Shown here: positions 37,501 through 48,220 of the stretch, piece by piece
How positions within the stretch are numbered: position 1 is the first letter of the stretch
Layout: every line of letters begins with the position of its first letter
Source of the DNA: Halichondria panicea
Taxonomy: Eukaryota > Porifera > Demospongiae > Suberitida > Halichondriidae
DNA length: 64,000 nucleotides
Assembly: GCF_963675165.1 (NCBI RefSeq)
Contig: NC_087378.1
Location: forward strand, 6,708,573-6,772,572
Reading direction: 5' to 3'
Notes under the pieces: model-generated
What the model was told of the DNA's origin: nothing
The model's database searches: none
Seen by the model: the letters and a program-made list of their open reading frames with translations, nothing else
Position numbers and translations under genes: made by a program

Positions 37501-39104
37501 TCGGACCACCATCTGATTTCGATACTGGCGTCAGTTCTGGAGTTTTGCACATGCCTCAGGGCGAGATCAAGGGTGATACAGTTATAGACACTCCGTTGTT
37601 TGGGAACACACCCGACCCCATACAACAGTTAAGGTTAAAGGTGGATACCAGCGAACCTGGAACTCTTCGCTCCCTCACAGACACTGTGGATACAGGTATT
37701 GACTTGGGAGCAGACACGCCCCTTACACAAGATCCTCAAGATAATAACGACTTCATAAACGGTGCTGAGTTTTATGGCAATAAAAATCGTGTAGATATGA
37801 ACCTAGGACTTGACATCGATCTGCCCCAATTCAGTGACATTCCTGCAAAGAGGAACAGTTTTCTGGCCAAAAAGAGCCCATTAGAGACACACTATTTTCC
37901 CAGCAGTGAAAGTCATGATAGTCTAACTCCCACGCTCCCTGCCCCCTCCTGGGGGTATCGATCTTCTGGCTCCAGCAAACCCCTTTTCGGTCAAAACAGC
38001 AGTGGGGAATCTGGAGAAGTCTACCAATCCAAAACGAAGAGCTCAGTCGCATCTGGTGGTCAACACCATGTACTGCCTCTGGCCGTGTCTACGCCTGAGA
38101 GAACCAGACGTACTGCACCCCGTTCTCCTAAGGGGGCTCGAGCATTCACAATTAGTTTGGGGGAGGAGAGAAAATCGCCGGTCCTGACCAGGAATCGTGC
38201 CACGTATTCAAATCACAAGACAGCTGAGCCTTATCAACACCACCCCCCCACCAGACCGAGAGCTCCACGATCACCAAAGGGGGCAAGACGATTGCTAATA
38301 ACACAACCAACCACTACAAAACCGAGACCTGATCCCATCGAATTATCCACCAATCGACATTCATTCGTGAATCCAAAATCTCCAGAGAGATTACCTAGAA
38401 GTGTACTGAATTATCAGAGACAATCTACAACAGGGAGTGTGAGCGCTAAAACACCAGATGGACGACGCAGAAACAACGCAAAGCCTCAACTTGTCCAGAA
38501 ATCTCACAGTGTCCACGTTACCACGAGATCCCCCGAGAGACATTCCAGGGGTGCTACTGGTTACAGACCTGAGAACTCCCAGCAGAGACACTCGCAGTAT
38601 ATACAGCAGCAGCAGGAGCAACGTTCTCGATGGGACAAGTGGGCGGCAGAACAGGAGGAGAAAAGGAGAAAAGCAAGCAGCGAGGTCAAGCCCAAAGTGG
38701 TGATAACTCAGAGTCACCCCTCAAAACAGCAGACAGCAAATATTCCACGCAATATGTCCGTAGAATTTGACCATCTTGAGCCTTCAAACGAGCAGAACTC
38801 AACAGATGGGGCCTCTTCTATCGACCAATCAGCGTCAGTGGTCCCCCAGGGATATCCCAGGGCACCGCAGGGAGCACGAGGCAGTGACGTACCGAGACTT
38901 GGTTGGTCCCCCTCTCGAAGCGATAGAATCTCAGCCTCACCACAGAGAAGCATTCACAGTGCTAATGCACCTTTGTTACCACAGAACTCTAGTAACTTGA
39001 GTGCCTCGTATCAAGATGGTCATAGAATGTCTTCACATATTTCAGGTGGAGATTACAATAAGTTTTATGCCCCAACTCGTAGCATGCATCAGTCTGTTGT
39101 ATGA
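34517..39104 (+). CDS. XK-related membrane protein with a very long cytoplasmic tail (2 exons)
   Basis: Exons 34517-34932 and 36302-39104 join in frame to 1072 residues. The first 405 residues are an XK-family membrane domain: first helix SWVISLVLYTIEFFVTIWVAYTY, second AYLAIPQVILVTLSLTWYY, then LLRLIHTLLVSAPLSILHLYVLLQY (the family's SAP-Q/S-x-LQLY-like segment), LMQILWYVCVLVSRMLAITLFAY, and final helices ending GLLFMLSYYLFFHPKK. From about residue 410 the tail is long, disordered, Ser/Pro/Arg-rich, with repeated R/K-S/T-P motifs (SPKGAR twice, SPERLPR, TPDGRRR, SPERHSR, APQGAR) and a short Gln-rich coiled coil. DTVD at residues 599-602 resembles a caspase-3 site. Known XK proteins are usually 350-650 residues, so this tail is unusual. 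Confidence 0.85.
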
Positions 39105-39232
39105 TGATTGTGTGTGTTTGTACAGTCATCGCTCAATAATTAATTACTGTATATATGTGTTCAATAAAAACGTTTGATGACATGATTATTAAATGTTCAT
39201 GTGAATGACACAACACAACACACACAATTAGT

Positions 39233-40538
39233 TCAGACTTTATCATCTGTAAGGGAGGAATAAATTCGGTAAAGAGCATTCAAAAATACTTACCATGAAA
39301 CACCCATCTGGTTCTCTTAGGATTTTTGGTAGCAAATCTAACATAGATTGTGTCATCGGGAGGACGGACCTGCAAAGCAAGCAAATTGCTATGGGTTATT
39401 CAACAGTCGTAGGCCACGTGAGTGAATCAATGGTACTTGAACCCAATTATACCCTCGCTTCGCTCGGAATAATAATGTAAAACAGAAACATGGATGATAG
39501 TATACAAAAATCACATAATATCACAAATACCACCAGTCTACGTTGGTTGCTTATATATAATGATAAGCACACTCGCTCATTGTTCAATTGTGGAGCTGAG
39601 CCGAACAAGCAAACAATGTCTTTATAACATACCTTCTTTGTACAGCTACTCAGCATGCTCTGTATGCTCAGACACACTGACATGACATTCATTGCTGGAC
39701 TCCAGTCCTTGTCCAGAATAGAGAGACAGATGTGCCCATTGCTGTAGATGTGTGGGTGCACTGGAATCTGGTCCCCACAGAACGTTACCTGTGTGCGTGT
39801 GTGAGTCTATATACAATGTACAGGAAAAGGAAACGGAATGGTGCACGTGGTGATGCTTTTACATTGCATCTGCAGTGGAGCATCAAAACTATCCGCTTTT
39901 CTCCCTTTAAACGAAACTATTTTTACTGGGTAACATGCTCAAAATAAGAAAGATGTTTCCTCTATAGTTTCAGCAATTTAAAACACACCTATTCTGTGAG
40001 CCACGTGTAGTACTCCACTGACCACACCAGTTAAGCTTCCAAAGAGTATTTTATTGCTATACCGTGTAAGTGTGCTGGTTACAACTACTAGTATGTACAT
40101 GTGGTTTATTAAGGCACTGCGTGACAGTGTAGAAATAGGCCACACCCATCTACAGCTTTGGCTTGTTAAGATAGCCTCGAATGAACCGCAGGGGAAAGCA
40201 GATGTTTATACTCGAGGGTACCTTCGTTTCCAATCCCTTTTTATGGACTAGCAAATCACATCTTATGTACCTGAGGTGAATCGAAGGGATACTTTGAGCT
40301 AAACTTAAATTGCAGAGTAAAGTGCTCTCCCTCATACAATGTCCCATCGGCTCCAGTGATATGTATCCTCCATCTGAGGGTTTATAGTACACATTAATAG
40401 AGCTAGTGGTAGAGAGATATCTCATGGTACTCACAGATCCACCTCATCCTGCATAGTTCCATCAGCTAGAACGATACCATCAGGTGCTCTCTTTGTCATT
40501 TCCTCATATTCTTTCTTCAATCGCTTCTGAAAGGCCAT
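39233..40538 (-). CDS. UBE2W: Ubiquitin-conjugating enzyme E2 W (5 exons)
   Basis: An E2 that attaches ubiquitin to the alpha-amino group of disordered N-termini. Exons: 40435-40538, 40271-40373, 39633-39788, 39294-39369, 39233-39246; in frame to 150 residues (human 151). The UBC fold is complete: MAFQKRLKKEYEEM helix, GTLYEGEHFTLQFKFSSKYPFDSPQ, catalytic Cys90 in SNGHICLSIL, then DWSPAMNVMSVCLSIQSMLSSC. HPH stands where most E2s have HPN, a hallmark of UBE2W. The last coding exon is only 14 bp (DDKV-stop); it matches the family's short HDD-type C-terminus. Confidence 0.96.
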
Positions 40539-40625
40539 TCTTATTAAAACTTCGTATCGATGAATAACTATGTGGTAAGGGTCGACAAACTATATAATCA
40601 TGTCCTGAACTCCACCCACTCTGAC

Positions 40626-41017
40626 TTTTTTTTTTTTTTTTTTCTTTAAAATTTTTTATGCAAAAAAGCATACAGGGTTTACAACAAATAGCGCTAGGCT
40701 AATAAAACGTTGTCTACGTACCTGGGAACGAACAGACGAACAAGGCAGTAAAAAAAACAAAATGTTATAGGTTTGTTCAGACATATGTTCAGAGCATGCA
40801 TGCAGTAACTACGGAGTGCAGGTATACAAACGGTGCAGGTGGTTTTTAAAAATAAGCGGGGTCTGTGCCGAGATAATTTCATCAGGCAAGGCATTCCAAT
40901 GTTTGATGACATCTATGAAATATAAAAATTTGTGTGAATCTGTTGGTACAAACGGGGTGAAGAGTTGGACTGAGTTTGAACTTCTTGGAGATGGTTGTGG
41001 GTGGGGAGTGGAGGCTG
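40626..41017 (-). mobile_element. 5'-truncated 3' end of a non-LTR retrotransposon
   Basis: Read on the minus strand, a fragment encodes the last ~70 residues of a reverse-transcriptase polyprotein (SNSVQLFTPF, HKFLYFIDVIKHWNALPDEI, FKNHLHRLYTCTP-stop), followed by a 3'UTR and a poly(A) tail (the T run at 40626-40643). It directly abuts the tail of the larger element at 41019. Its C-terminal sequence differs from that element's, so it is a separate insertion or subfamily. Confidence 0.75.
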
Positions 41018-41018
41018 T

Positions 41019-44000
41019 TTTTTTTTTTTTTTTTTTCTTTATAAAATTTAATGCAGAGCATAGGTGCGTACCAACTAGCAACTGAGAGCTAATATTAAGG
41101 TAGCCCTAACAAAAACAGCAAAAGGCAAAACAAAAAAACAACAAAAAAAACAACAAAAACAAACAAAACGAACAAAAAAACACAAGTAACTAAAAAGTGC
41201 AGGCAGTGACAAGGACAGTGAAATACAAATTAATTAACAGACACAAAACTGTAAGTAAGGGCAAGCAGACAATTAATTATAAGTAAGTAATTAATTGAAA
41301 CAATCCCGCACATGAGCCTTAAAACTAAGTAAACTACTTGCAGAGACAGCACTGCTTGGTAGGGATGCATGAGTCTTTTCTTAGGATTTTAAAGCAAAGC
41401 TTCAACTTTTGCATGCGTCTTCGGATAGACAGTGGCTTTAGGTCCAGGGAGGAGCACAGAAACGGGTAGCTTGATGACCAGTCTTGAGTTATAACTCTTC
41501 CCGCAAATTTCTGAACGTTTTCCAGTAATTTTGTGGATTTGAGTTGGTGGGGGTCCCAAACTGCCCCGCAGTAGTCTAGCTTTGGGAGTACAGTGGTTTG
41601 ATATATCTTGTGGCGAAGGTGTTTTGGGGCGTCACGAAAGTTCCCATGTATTCTACCTATATAGCAGTTGTTTGGAAGACTTGGAGATGTTCTCAATGTG
41701 GGTAGACCACGATAAATTTGGTGTTAAGGTGACTCCAAGGTATTTAACTTCACTTGATGGGTTGATAGTCTGACCATTTAAGGAGATGGTGAGCCTTGGG
41801 CCGTTTTTGGATCGAGAGATTGGGAGGTACTGAGTTTTTTGATGGTTAGGGGTGAGACAGTGTCTTTGTATCCAGTTTGTAACTTGGTGAAGGTCTCCCT
41901 GAAAATCCTCCAGCTCGGCATTTGTGTTGATCGGTTTAAAGAGTAAGATGTCGTCGGCATAAAGCATGAGGTGGCAGTCTCTCGAAAGCGAGAGTTTTGA
42001 AATGGAGTTCATGAAGATGTTGAACATGAGGGGTCCCAGAATGGACCCTTGAGGGACGCCTGAGGTCACAGGCACAGTGGATGATGATTTACCGTCAAGG
42101 ACTACTTCTCAAGGTGAGATAGTCCCTGAACCAATTCAGTAGTGGTCCCTGGATTCCAAACGAGTGGAGTGCTTTGATGAGTTGGTTGTACGGTACCGAG
42201 TCGAAAGCTTTCCTGACATCAAGAAATACCGCAGCAATTTGAGAGTGTTTTGCAAGCATGGAGTGCCAGGTGTTAGTGACTTTTAGGAGAGGTTCTTGAG
42301 TGGATGACCTGGGACGGAATCCAAACTGGATGTTTGAGAGCAAGCTGTGCTTGGTTATGAACTTGGAGATATGGACATGAATTAGTCTTTCTAAGATTTT
42401 CGAGGGAAGGGACAGGAGAGATATAGGTCTGTAGTTTGAGCATTTGTCCATGTCTTTAGATTTGGGATGGAGTCAATGATGTTTGATACTTTCCAGGCAT
42501 GAGGGACTTTTTGATGGGTGAGTGACAACTGGAAGATTTTGGTGAGGTCACGAGAAATGGATGATGCAGTGCCTCTAAGCATGTGACCAGAGATTCCATC
42601 TGGGCCAGTTGCAGTGTTGGTTTTTTGCTGAGACAGGAGTTTGTGAACTTCAGTTTCTTCAGGAGTAATGACAGTTAGTATAGGATGACCAGGTGATGTT
42701 TTGATGGGGGATTTGGTTGAGGTGGCAGTTGTGAAACAGGAAGCGAAAAAGCGGTTTAAAAGATTTGCTTTGCCTAGAGAGGTGGATTCCGAATCAGTGC
42801 CAAAAGTGAGATCAACTGGGATTCGACTTCTTTTTAGGGAGGGTTTGTGAAACGACTTCCAAAAGTCCTGGGGGGATTTTAGTTTGGATGTAAGAGAGTC
42901 TAGGAAGCGGGAGCGAGCAGCTTTGAGTGCTGCAGTGGTGTGGTTTCGGATGATTTTATACTTGGACCAAGCTTTGTCGGTTGCAAGGTGACTGGCTTTC
43001 TTGAAGGTTTGGTGTTTCTTATGAATGAGCTTTAGCACTTCAGATGTGAGGTAGGGGAGGTTGTTTGTACGCTTCACAAGTCTTGAGGGGATGGAGTCAG
43101 ACATAACAGACATAAAATGTGTATGCCAGTCATTCCAGGCCGAGTCGATTGGTGTGAAGATTCATCTAAAGAAAAGTTGGTTAGACTGTCATTTGCAGAT
43201 TTGAAGTCAGCTCTTTGGTAAAGCCACATTTTTCTTTTAGGGGTTTTAGCAGGGGGGGGGACTGCATTAGTGAGAGTTAGCAGGATGCATGAGTAGGAGA
43301 GGGGTGACAGAATTGAGTAGGAGTGTGATAGAGTGATCAATTGTGGACGAGGTTGATTTTGAAGACCTGGTAGGATGGGAAACCACTTGGGACATATCGT
43401 GTTTAGCTTGAATTGATGATAAGGACCCGTTTGTCCTGTTTTGAGACACATCGATGTTGAAGTCCTAGTGATTTTGTTTTAGTTGGGGGGAGGGCATCCA
43501 GAGCATCTTCTAGGTTGTGGAGGATAGAGGTGTTTGCTGATGGTGGTCTGTAGAAAAGTGCAAGGGATAGCTTGCGAGAGTTCAGAGTAAGCTCCAGGAT
43601 GAGTAGTTCAATCTGGGGGGGTGGACAGAGAGAACCTTGAAGGGAGTGGAGTCATGGATAAAAATTGCAATACCTCCGCCATGGCGACTTCTATCTCTGC
43701 GAACAAGGGAGAAAGAGGGAATGAAAAGTTCACCGTCCACAATGGTATCGTCAAGCCAAGTTTCACACAGGTAAATTATGTTAGGTAGTTGTTGGGAAGT
43801 TAGGCATCTGAGTTCATTCACTTTGGGAAACAGACTTCTGCAGTTCGTATAGAGAATGTTTAGTGAGTTTTGATTGGGTGTGGAGATCTGCATTGGTCTC
43901 ATGCACTTGCGAGACGGTGATGTAGTGAGAGATGGAAGTGATGAGGTGTCTTGGAAGGGCAGAGTTTCAGAGAGGCGTATCCTGCAGGCCCAGGTGTCAG

Positions 44001-44530
44001 GAGAAGCTTGGAGGGTGGAATACTCTTGGTCAGAGAGACCAATACAGCGGGAATGAAACCAGGTGGTACAGACGTCACAATAGATACCCTTCTGGTTGGA
44101 CTTGACGGGACCCGAGCAAGCTCCACAGGGGTACTTCCAGTTGGGGCCAGGGTTGAGCTCAATATCACCCGCCATCAGGAGAATAATAATCCAAGCGGAT
44201 TTACTTTGGTAATTTGGATAGATCCACTCGACAGAGATAGTTTGATGCACCGAATCGAGTAGTTTGATGGATGGAGGAGTTCACCAGCATTGAGATGTAT
44301 CCTTGGTGGAGCGAATCTAATTGAGTGGGGGGCCTCCCCTGTGACGATGCTTGAGATGGGTCTTCAAGGGGAGGGGCTGAGACAAGACAATAGTGACACT
44401 AGAATGGAGAGATAGTGTGAGTTTCATGATGTTGACAGTTTTTTCAATTTGGGTGTAGGCAGCTGTTAGATTTGTCGAGCGATAATGATCTTGAGTTCTT
44501 GTTCTTGTGCTGTTCTCGTACACTTAGAGG
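41019..44530 (-). mobile_element. Non-LTR retrotransposon (CR1/L2-like) with 2A-like motif, PHD finger, endonuclease and RT; frame-broken
   Basis: Runs on the minus strand from about 44530 to a poly(A) tail (T run 41019-41036). The first frame (44250-43582) has a hydrophobic start, GDIELNPGP (2A-like), a PHD-type zinc finger (CGACSGP, CDVCTTWFHSRC) and the start of an APE-type endonuclease (ILYTNCRSLFPKVNEL, CETWLDD, RRDRSRHGGGIAIF). Later frames hold the reverse transcriptase: TGPDGISG (42.6 kb), NYRPISLLSLPSKILERL, VFLDVRKAFDSV, SGVPQGSILGP, YADDILLF and VKYLGVTL. The frame is shifted at least four times between 43.6 and 41.3 kb, and a segment before the C-terminus (SASSLLSFKAHVRDCFN) is deleted. 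Dead as an autonomous element. CR1 versus L2 placement is not settled by eye. Confidence 0.9.
44143..44166 (-). other. 2A-like ribosome-skipping motif (D-I-E-L-N-P-G-P) in retrotransposon ORF
   Basis: Codons for DIELNPGP match the 2A consensus D-V/I-E-x-N-P-G-P exactly and follow a hydrophobic stretch (IIILLMAG), the normal context. 2A-like sequences at the start of non-LTR retrotransposon polyproteins are known in several invertebrates. Here it would release a ~35-residue hydrophobic leader from the PHD-endonuclease-RT part. Activity is untested. Confidence 0.7.
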
Positions 44531-44798
44531 TGTGAAAAAAAAACCTTGAGAGTCTTGGGGTTTGGGTTCTCTTTTATAAAGTTGGGGCGAAAAACTTGCA
44601 TCAAAATGTAGCTCTAGGCTAGCTAGGTCGATATAGACTCGCAGACGTACTTACGAGAAAGAGAAGCCTGAGAACTGCAGAGAAGCCTGTAAACTGCAGA
44701 GACCGAGAGTATGCAGATAGTTACTTAGCACGTGGTCGAGGGCGGCTGCCTGATCACCTCGTTTTTACACAACATGTGATTTAAACGAGCATGCGCCG
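44531..44798. other. Spacer between the retrotransposon and the inverted-repeat element
   Basis: About 270 bp without coding features. It includes a short A run just outside the retrotransposon and a gagaagcctgagaactgcag / gagaagcctgtaaactgcag tandem pair (about 44660-44700). Confidence 0.5.
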
Positions 44799-44851
44799 TA
44801 TAAAAGGGGCGTAGCAGGCCAGGTATCATGGCGCATAAGAAAAAAATGGCG
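44799..44851 (+). promoter_or_regulatory. TATA box and ATGGCG (YY1-like) element upstream of the transposase-like gene
   Basis: TATAAAAGG at 44799-44807 is a canonical TATA box, followed about 40 bp later by AAAAATGGCGAC, which resembles a YY1/initiator motif and is also the start of an upstream ORF. The mirror copy is at 48331-48382. Promoter role is inferred. Confidence 0.5.
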
Positions 44852-44976
44852 ACTGTTTGCGAGTCTTTACAAAACCGTCTGACAAACCCTTACTTATGCA
44901 GAAATACGCCCCTTTTTGGGCCTGCAGAGCCACATGGGCATTACGCATCAGCTAGGACAAGACTTAGTTTCTAAAA

Positions 44977-47465
44977 ATGGCTAATCGTAGAAAACGACCG
45001 CGCCACAGTTTTGACTGCTATCTTGGCTCTCCTGAAGAGAAACAAGCTCTACAGGCAAGGATAGAGAGAGTGAGGAAGAAGCTATCGCCTGCTGGACGTA
45101 CCATTGACAACCTTTCTCTCATAAACGCCATGCTAGACGCTGTAGAAGAGAAACTAGCTAGTGCTGATGAAGGTACGCCCACAAGTGATCAAGGGTCTGT
45201 TAGGCCCTTCTTGAGAGACAATGGTGAGTGTAATAGCCTTCTTTTTACCTAGTTATACAGTCCTGTTCTATCAGGGATGTACACTGGTGATAACAGTCCT
45301 GATGATCAGACCTTGTTCATCACTGAGAAGCGCTGCTTTGATGATTTGATGACAGGGCTGGCGTCATCGTGCTCGGAGTGTTTGGTTCGAAGTTGTTGGC
45401 GACTGGACTCTGTGATTCAGGTAGTTTGTTTTAGCTTGTTTACACTATATGCGTGATTGTTTTATTAGAAAGGGCACGTCATCAGAGTTTTGTACTCTTG
45501 TCGTCACTGCCGGCACCAGAAGAGATCATGGTCTAGCTCTCGCGTGTTTGGAGGACACTTCCTCGTCAATCAGAAGTAATTATTTGGCCACACCATCACT
45601 ATACTGATTAATTTACTCTTATAGGATGGTACACTCTTTCACTTGTGCTGGGATCATTCCATCCCAGTACATACATCTCTCTATGTTCGCTGGACTGGGC
45701 ACAGTTGGTCATGCTTACATCCGGAGAGGTATATATGGTACAAAGACATGTACTTCACTAACTTTCTCTTTCACAGTATACAATAACAACAGCTACCTAG
45801 AGATTGTGGCCGCGGCAGCTGAACACTCCATGCAGTCGGCTGTAGAGGAAGTCAAGGCTCTGCCACACTACAGCACTAAGGGAGAAGTACGTTGTTGAAT
45901 AATTTGTATTTATTTTATTGATTATTCTATTTCAGTGGGTGATAACTGACGCTAGGCATGATTCCACGGCCAATGCGTATCATACGACTGTGCCTTGCCT
46001 TTCAGGAAGGTATGTTAGTTAGTGTTTAGTACATACATGTACTAAGTGTTGTAATTTTTAGCACTCATAAGATCCTTGGCATCTCCACCATCTCTCGGAC
46101 AGAGCACTCGGTAGCTCAGACCAGAGAATTGCAGTGTACCAAGGTTGTTCTTCCCCAAGTCATTGCTAGAGGTAAATGTAACTAACTAACTACGTAATAA
46201 ATTATTTCATTGTATACTAATGATTGTCTCAGGTCTGAATGTTACTGAGGTTGGGCATGACATGCAAGCTCAGGTTGCTAAGTACGTGACACACACCCTC
46301 AATCTCATCAACTCCTATGACACATGGCACGGTATGCTGCATATTATTGGATACATGTAAACTATATGCATCACTATCAGGTACTAAGAACGTAGCCCGG
46401 GAGCTCAAGAAGATCACAGAGGGTCGGGTCAGAGATCGGAACATAACGTGGTTCCCTGAACTCTCTGATAAACGTAAGTGAAGATGATGTTGAGGTACGT
46501 ATACGTCACTGATAAATGTCTATTCATTTAGGGCGCAGTATCAAGATACACTTGTACTGGGCCATGAAGAACTGTGGTGAGGACCCTAACATTCTACAGC
46601 AGATGGCTCTCAACATCCCCAACCACTACAAGGTAAATGTCATCGCCCATTACTGTACTGACTCCAAACTGCTCGTACAGGGTGATCATTCTAACTGCCA
46701 TGCCTCGTCTCCCTGTCGTATGGCTCCCTATATACCCAGTCGTGCTCAGATTACCAACAAGAAGGCAGAAGAGGAGCTCCTTAGGTGCATCAAGGCTACC
46801 TACGTCTTCAAGAATGCGGATGCTTTCTGTCGGGTAATGATAGTAATTTTATTACCGAAAAAAAACTTGCTGTCATGTAGTGTCGGGACACGTTCTGGGT
46901 AGAGTCATTCAACCACCAGCTGCTGATCTACTTGTCCAAACGTATCCACTATTCTGACGAGACTTTTCTCATGAGAATGAACCTGGCCGTACTTGACTGG
47001 GTAAGATGATTACAAAATTTATTTTAAAATGAATTTGTGTGTTGTCATTAGAACGAGAATGTGAATCGTGCCCACACCAGTAAGAGAAAGGTTAAAGACC
47101 TTCGCCGTCCTGACAGGCGTACTGACATGAAAGCTCTCGTGAGTAAGTCTTATCATTTTGCGGGTATGCTTTGGACAGAGTATGTCGCAAGGAACGGCGT
47201 CGATTTGAGGTATGTGTACGTGTGGAAAAGTTGTGTGTGTGTTCCTAAGCAATCGGGTCACTGGCTCTCATATTGACCCCTCAGCTCAGCAACGGTGGAA
47301 TTTTTAGTAGTGAGCATCTTTTTCAACTTACGTTATTACAGTGAGTTTGAGGATATTGAGCCAGATGGTGACAACGATGAAGACTGGCTCACTGATGGCA
47401 TGTTACCCCCCCTTCTGCCTAGTGATGATATGGAGTCAGATTCAGATAGCGACGACAGAGAATAG
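44977..47465 (+). CDS. DDE-transposase-like protein with zinc-binding N-terminal half (14 exons)
   Basis: Exons: 44977-45223, 45275-45420, 45469-45575, 45625-45728, 45777-45886, 45936-46009, 46062-46171, 46233-46331, 46381-46473, 46532-46632, 46681-46833, 46881-47000, 47052-47209, 47342-47465; 581 residues, frame open throughout. The N-terminus is basic (MANRRKRPRHSF). Cys pairs (SCSECLVRSCW, YSCRHCRH) suggest zinc binding. The core has the order expected of an RNase-H DDE fold: WVITDARHDSTANAYHTT (first Asp), VTEVGHDMQ (second Asp), YDTWHGTKNVARELKK, and FWVESFNHQLLIYLSKRIHYS (Glu). The C-terminus is acidic (DSDSDSDD). It resembles a widespread family of invertebrate and fish transposase-like proteins; Kolobok superfamily is my best guess. 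Twelve of the 13 introns are about 47-62 nt (the last is 132 nt). Mobile, or domesticated, is undecided. Confidence 0.6.
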
Positions 47466-47495
47466 GTATTATAATTAATTACAAAACACAACATT

Positions 47496-48220
47496 CTAAA
47501 GTTCCATATTCTCTGCATCGAATGTCGACAAATAGTCCCTGTAGGTCCCATCGACACTAGGGTATCGCCTTCTTATTTCCTGTGTAATGATAACTGTAAG
47601 CAATTTCCGCAGTAACTAAAATTATACTTACTACAATCACACATTTGGGCATTATGTCCCTTTTGTCATGCCTGACAGTCCGCCTCTCCTTCCTCCTCAG
47701 GTACTCCTCATCTCCCCACAGACCCACGTCCTGGAGCAACCTCCAAAACTTCCGATACAACCGGTGCCTCTTTTCATCATTTGCTGGATGAGGTCCACAG
47801 GCACCGGTTAGGAAGTCTGGAGGAAGAGCAATCACACACGGCCCACAGAGGCAGTGTGGACAGCAGTCCTGCAGTCCCTGTAAGACAGGGACGAGGGCAG
47901 AGTCTCTGTAACCCCGTGGATGACTTGGAGAGAGAGCTGCGGACAAATAAGTTTTAATAAAATATCATTGATTATCATGTTTATTTTCTTACTAATAGGT
48001 GGCATTGGCTGATCTGGGACGGCGTCTGGGACAGCCTCCCACCTAAGCTTCACCGTCTGCCTGAGTCCTGCCTCCCGGAGCTCTTTAACTACTTTATTTA
48101 TTTTACTAACGACCACTTGTGGTGGAGTGTCTTTATATTTAACTGTTACCTGTACATGGTATAATTATGATTGAAATGATGACATTTTATTCTTACCTCG
48201 ATCTCTTCTTTGGAAGCCAT
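47496..48220 (-). CDS. Cys-rich small protein, convergent partner of the transposase-like gene (4 exons)
   Basis: Exons 48197-48220, 47993-48149, 47632-47936, 47496-47579; 189 residues in frame. I do not recognise a named domain. Visible features: a charged N-terminal helix (KINKVVKELREAGLRQTVKLRW), a Cys cluster (DCCPHCLCGPC), GACGPHPANDEKRHRLYRKFW, a Leu/Trp-rich LLQDVGLWGDEEYLRRKE, then DIMPKCVIVEIRRRYPS and a C-terminal DYLSTF. The Cys/His spacing could bind zinc. Proteins of this look are common in invertebrate repeats, as I recall, which fits an accessory protein encoded by the same element. Its stop lies 30 bp from the transposase-like stop. The first exon encodes only eight residues and is placed by splice sites. 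Confidence 0.6.

Noticed and set aside
38391-38953. Antisense frames opposite the XK-related tail
   Set aside because: Shadow of Arg/Ser-rich repeats; no start context, splice sites or similarity.
44143-44166. 2A motif as evidence of an integrated RNA virus
   Set aside because: The same frame continues into a PHD finger and APE endonuclease, and RT motifs of a non-LTR retrotransposon follow; no viral genes are present.
43874-44262. Plus-strand frames over the retrotransposon
   Set aside because: Antisense of the PHD-endonuclease coding region.
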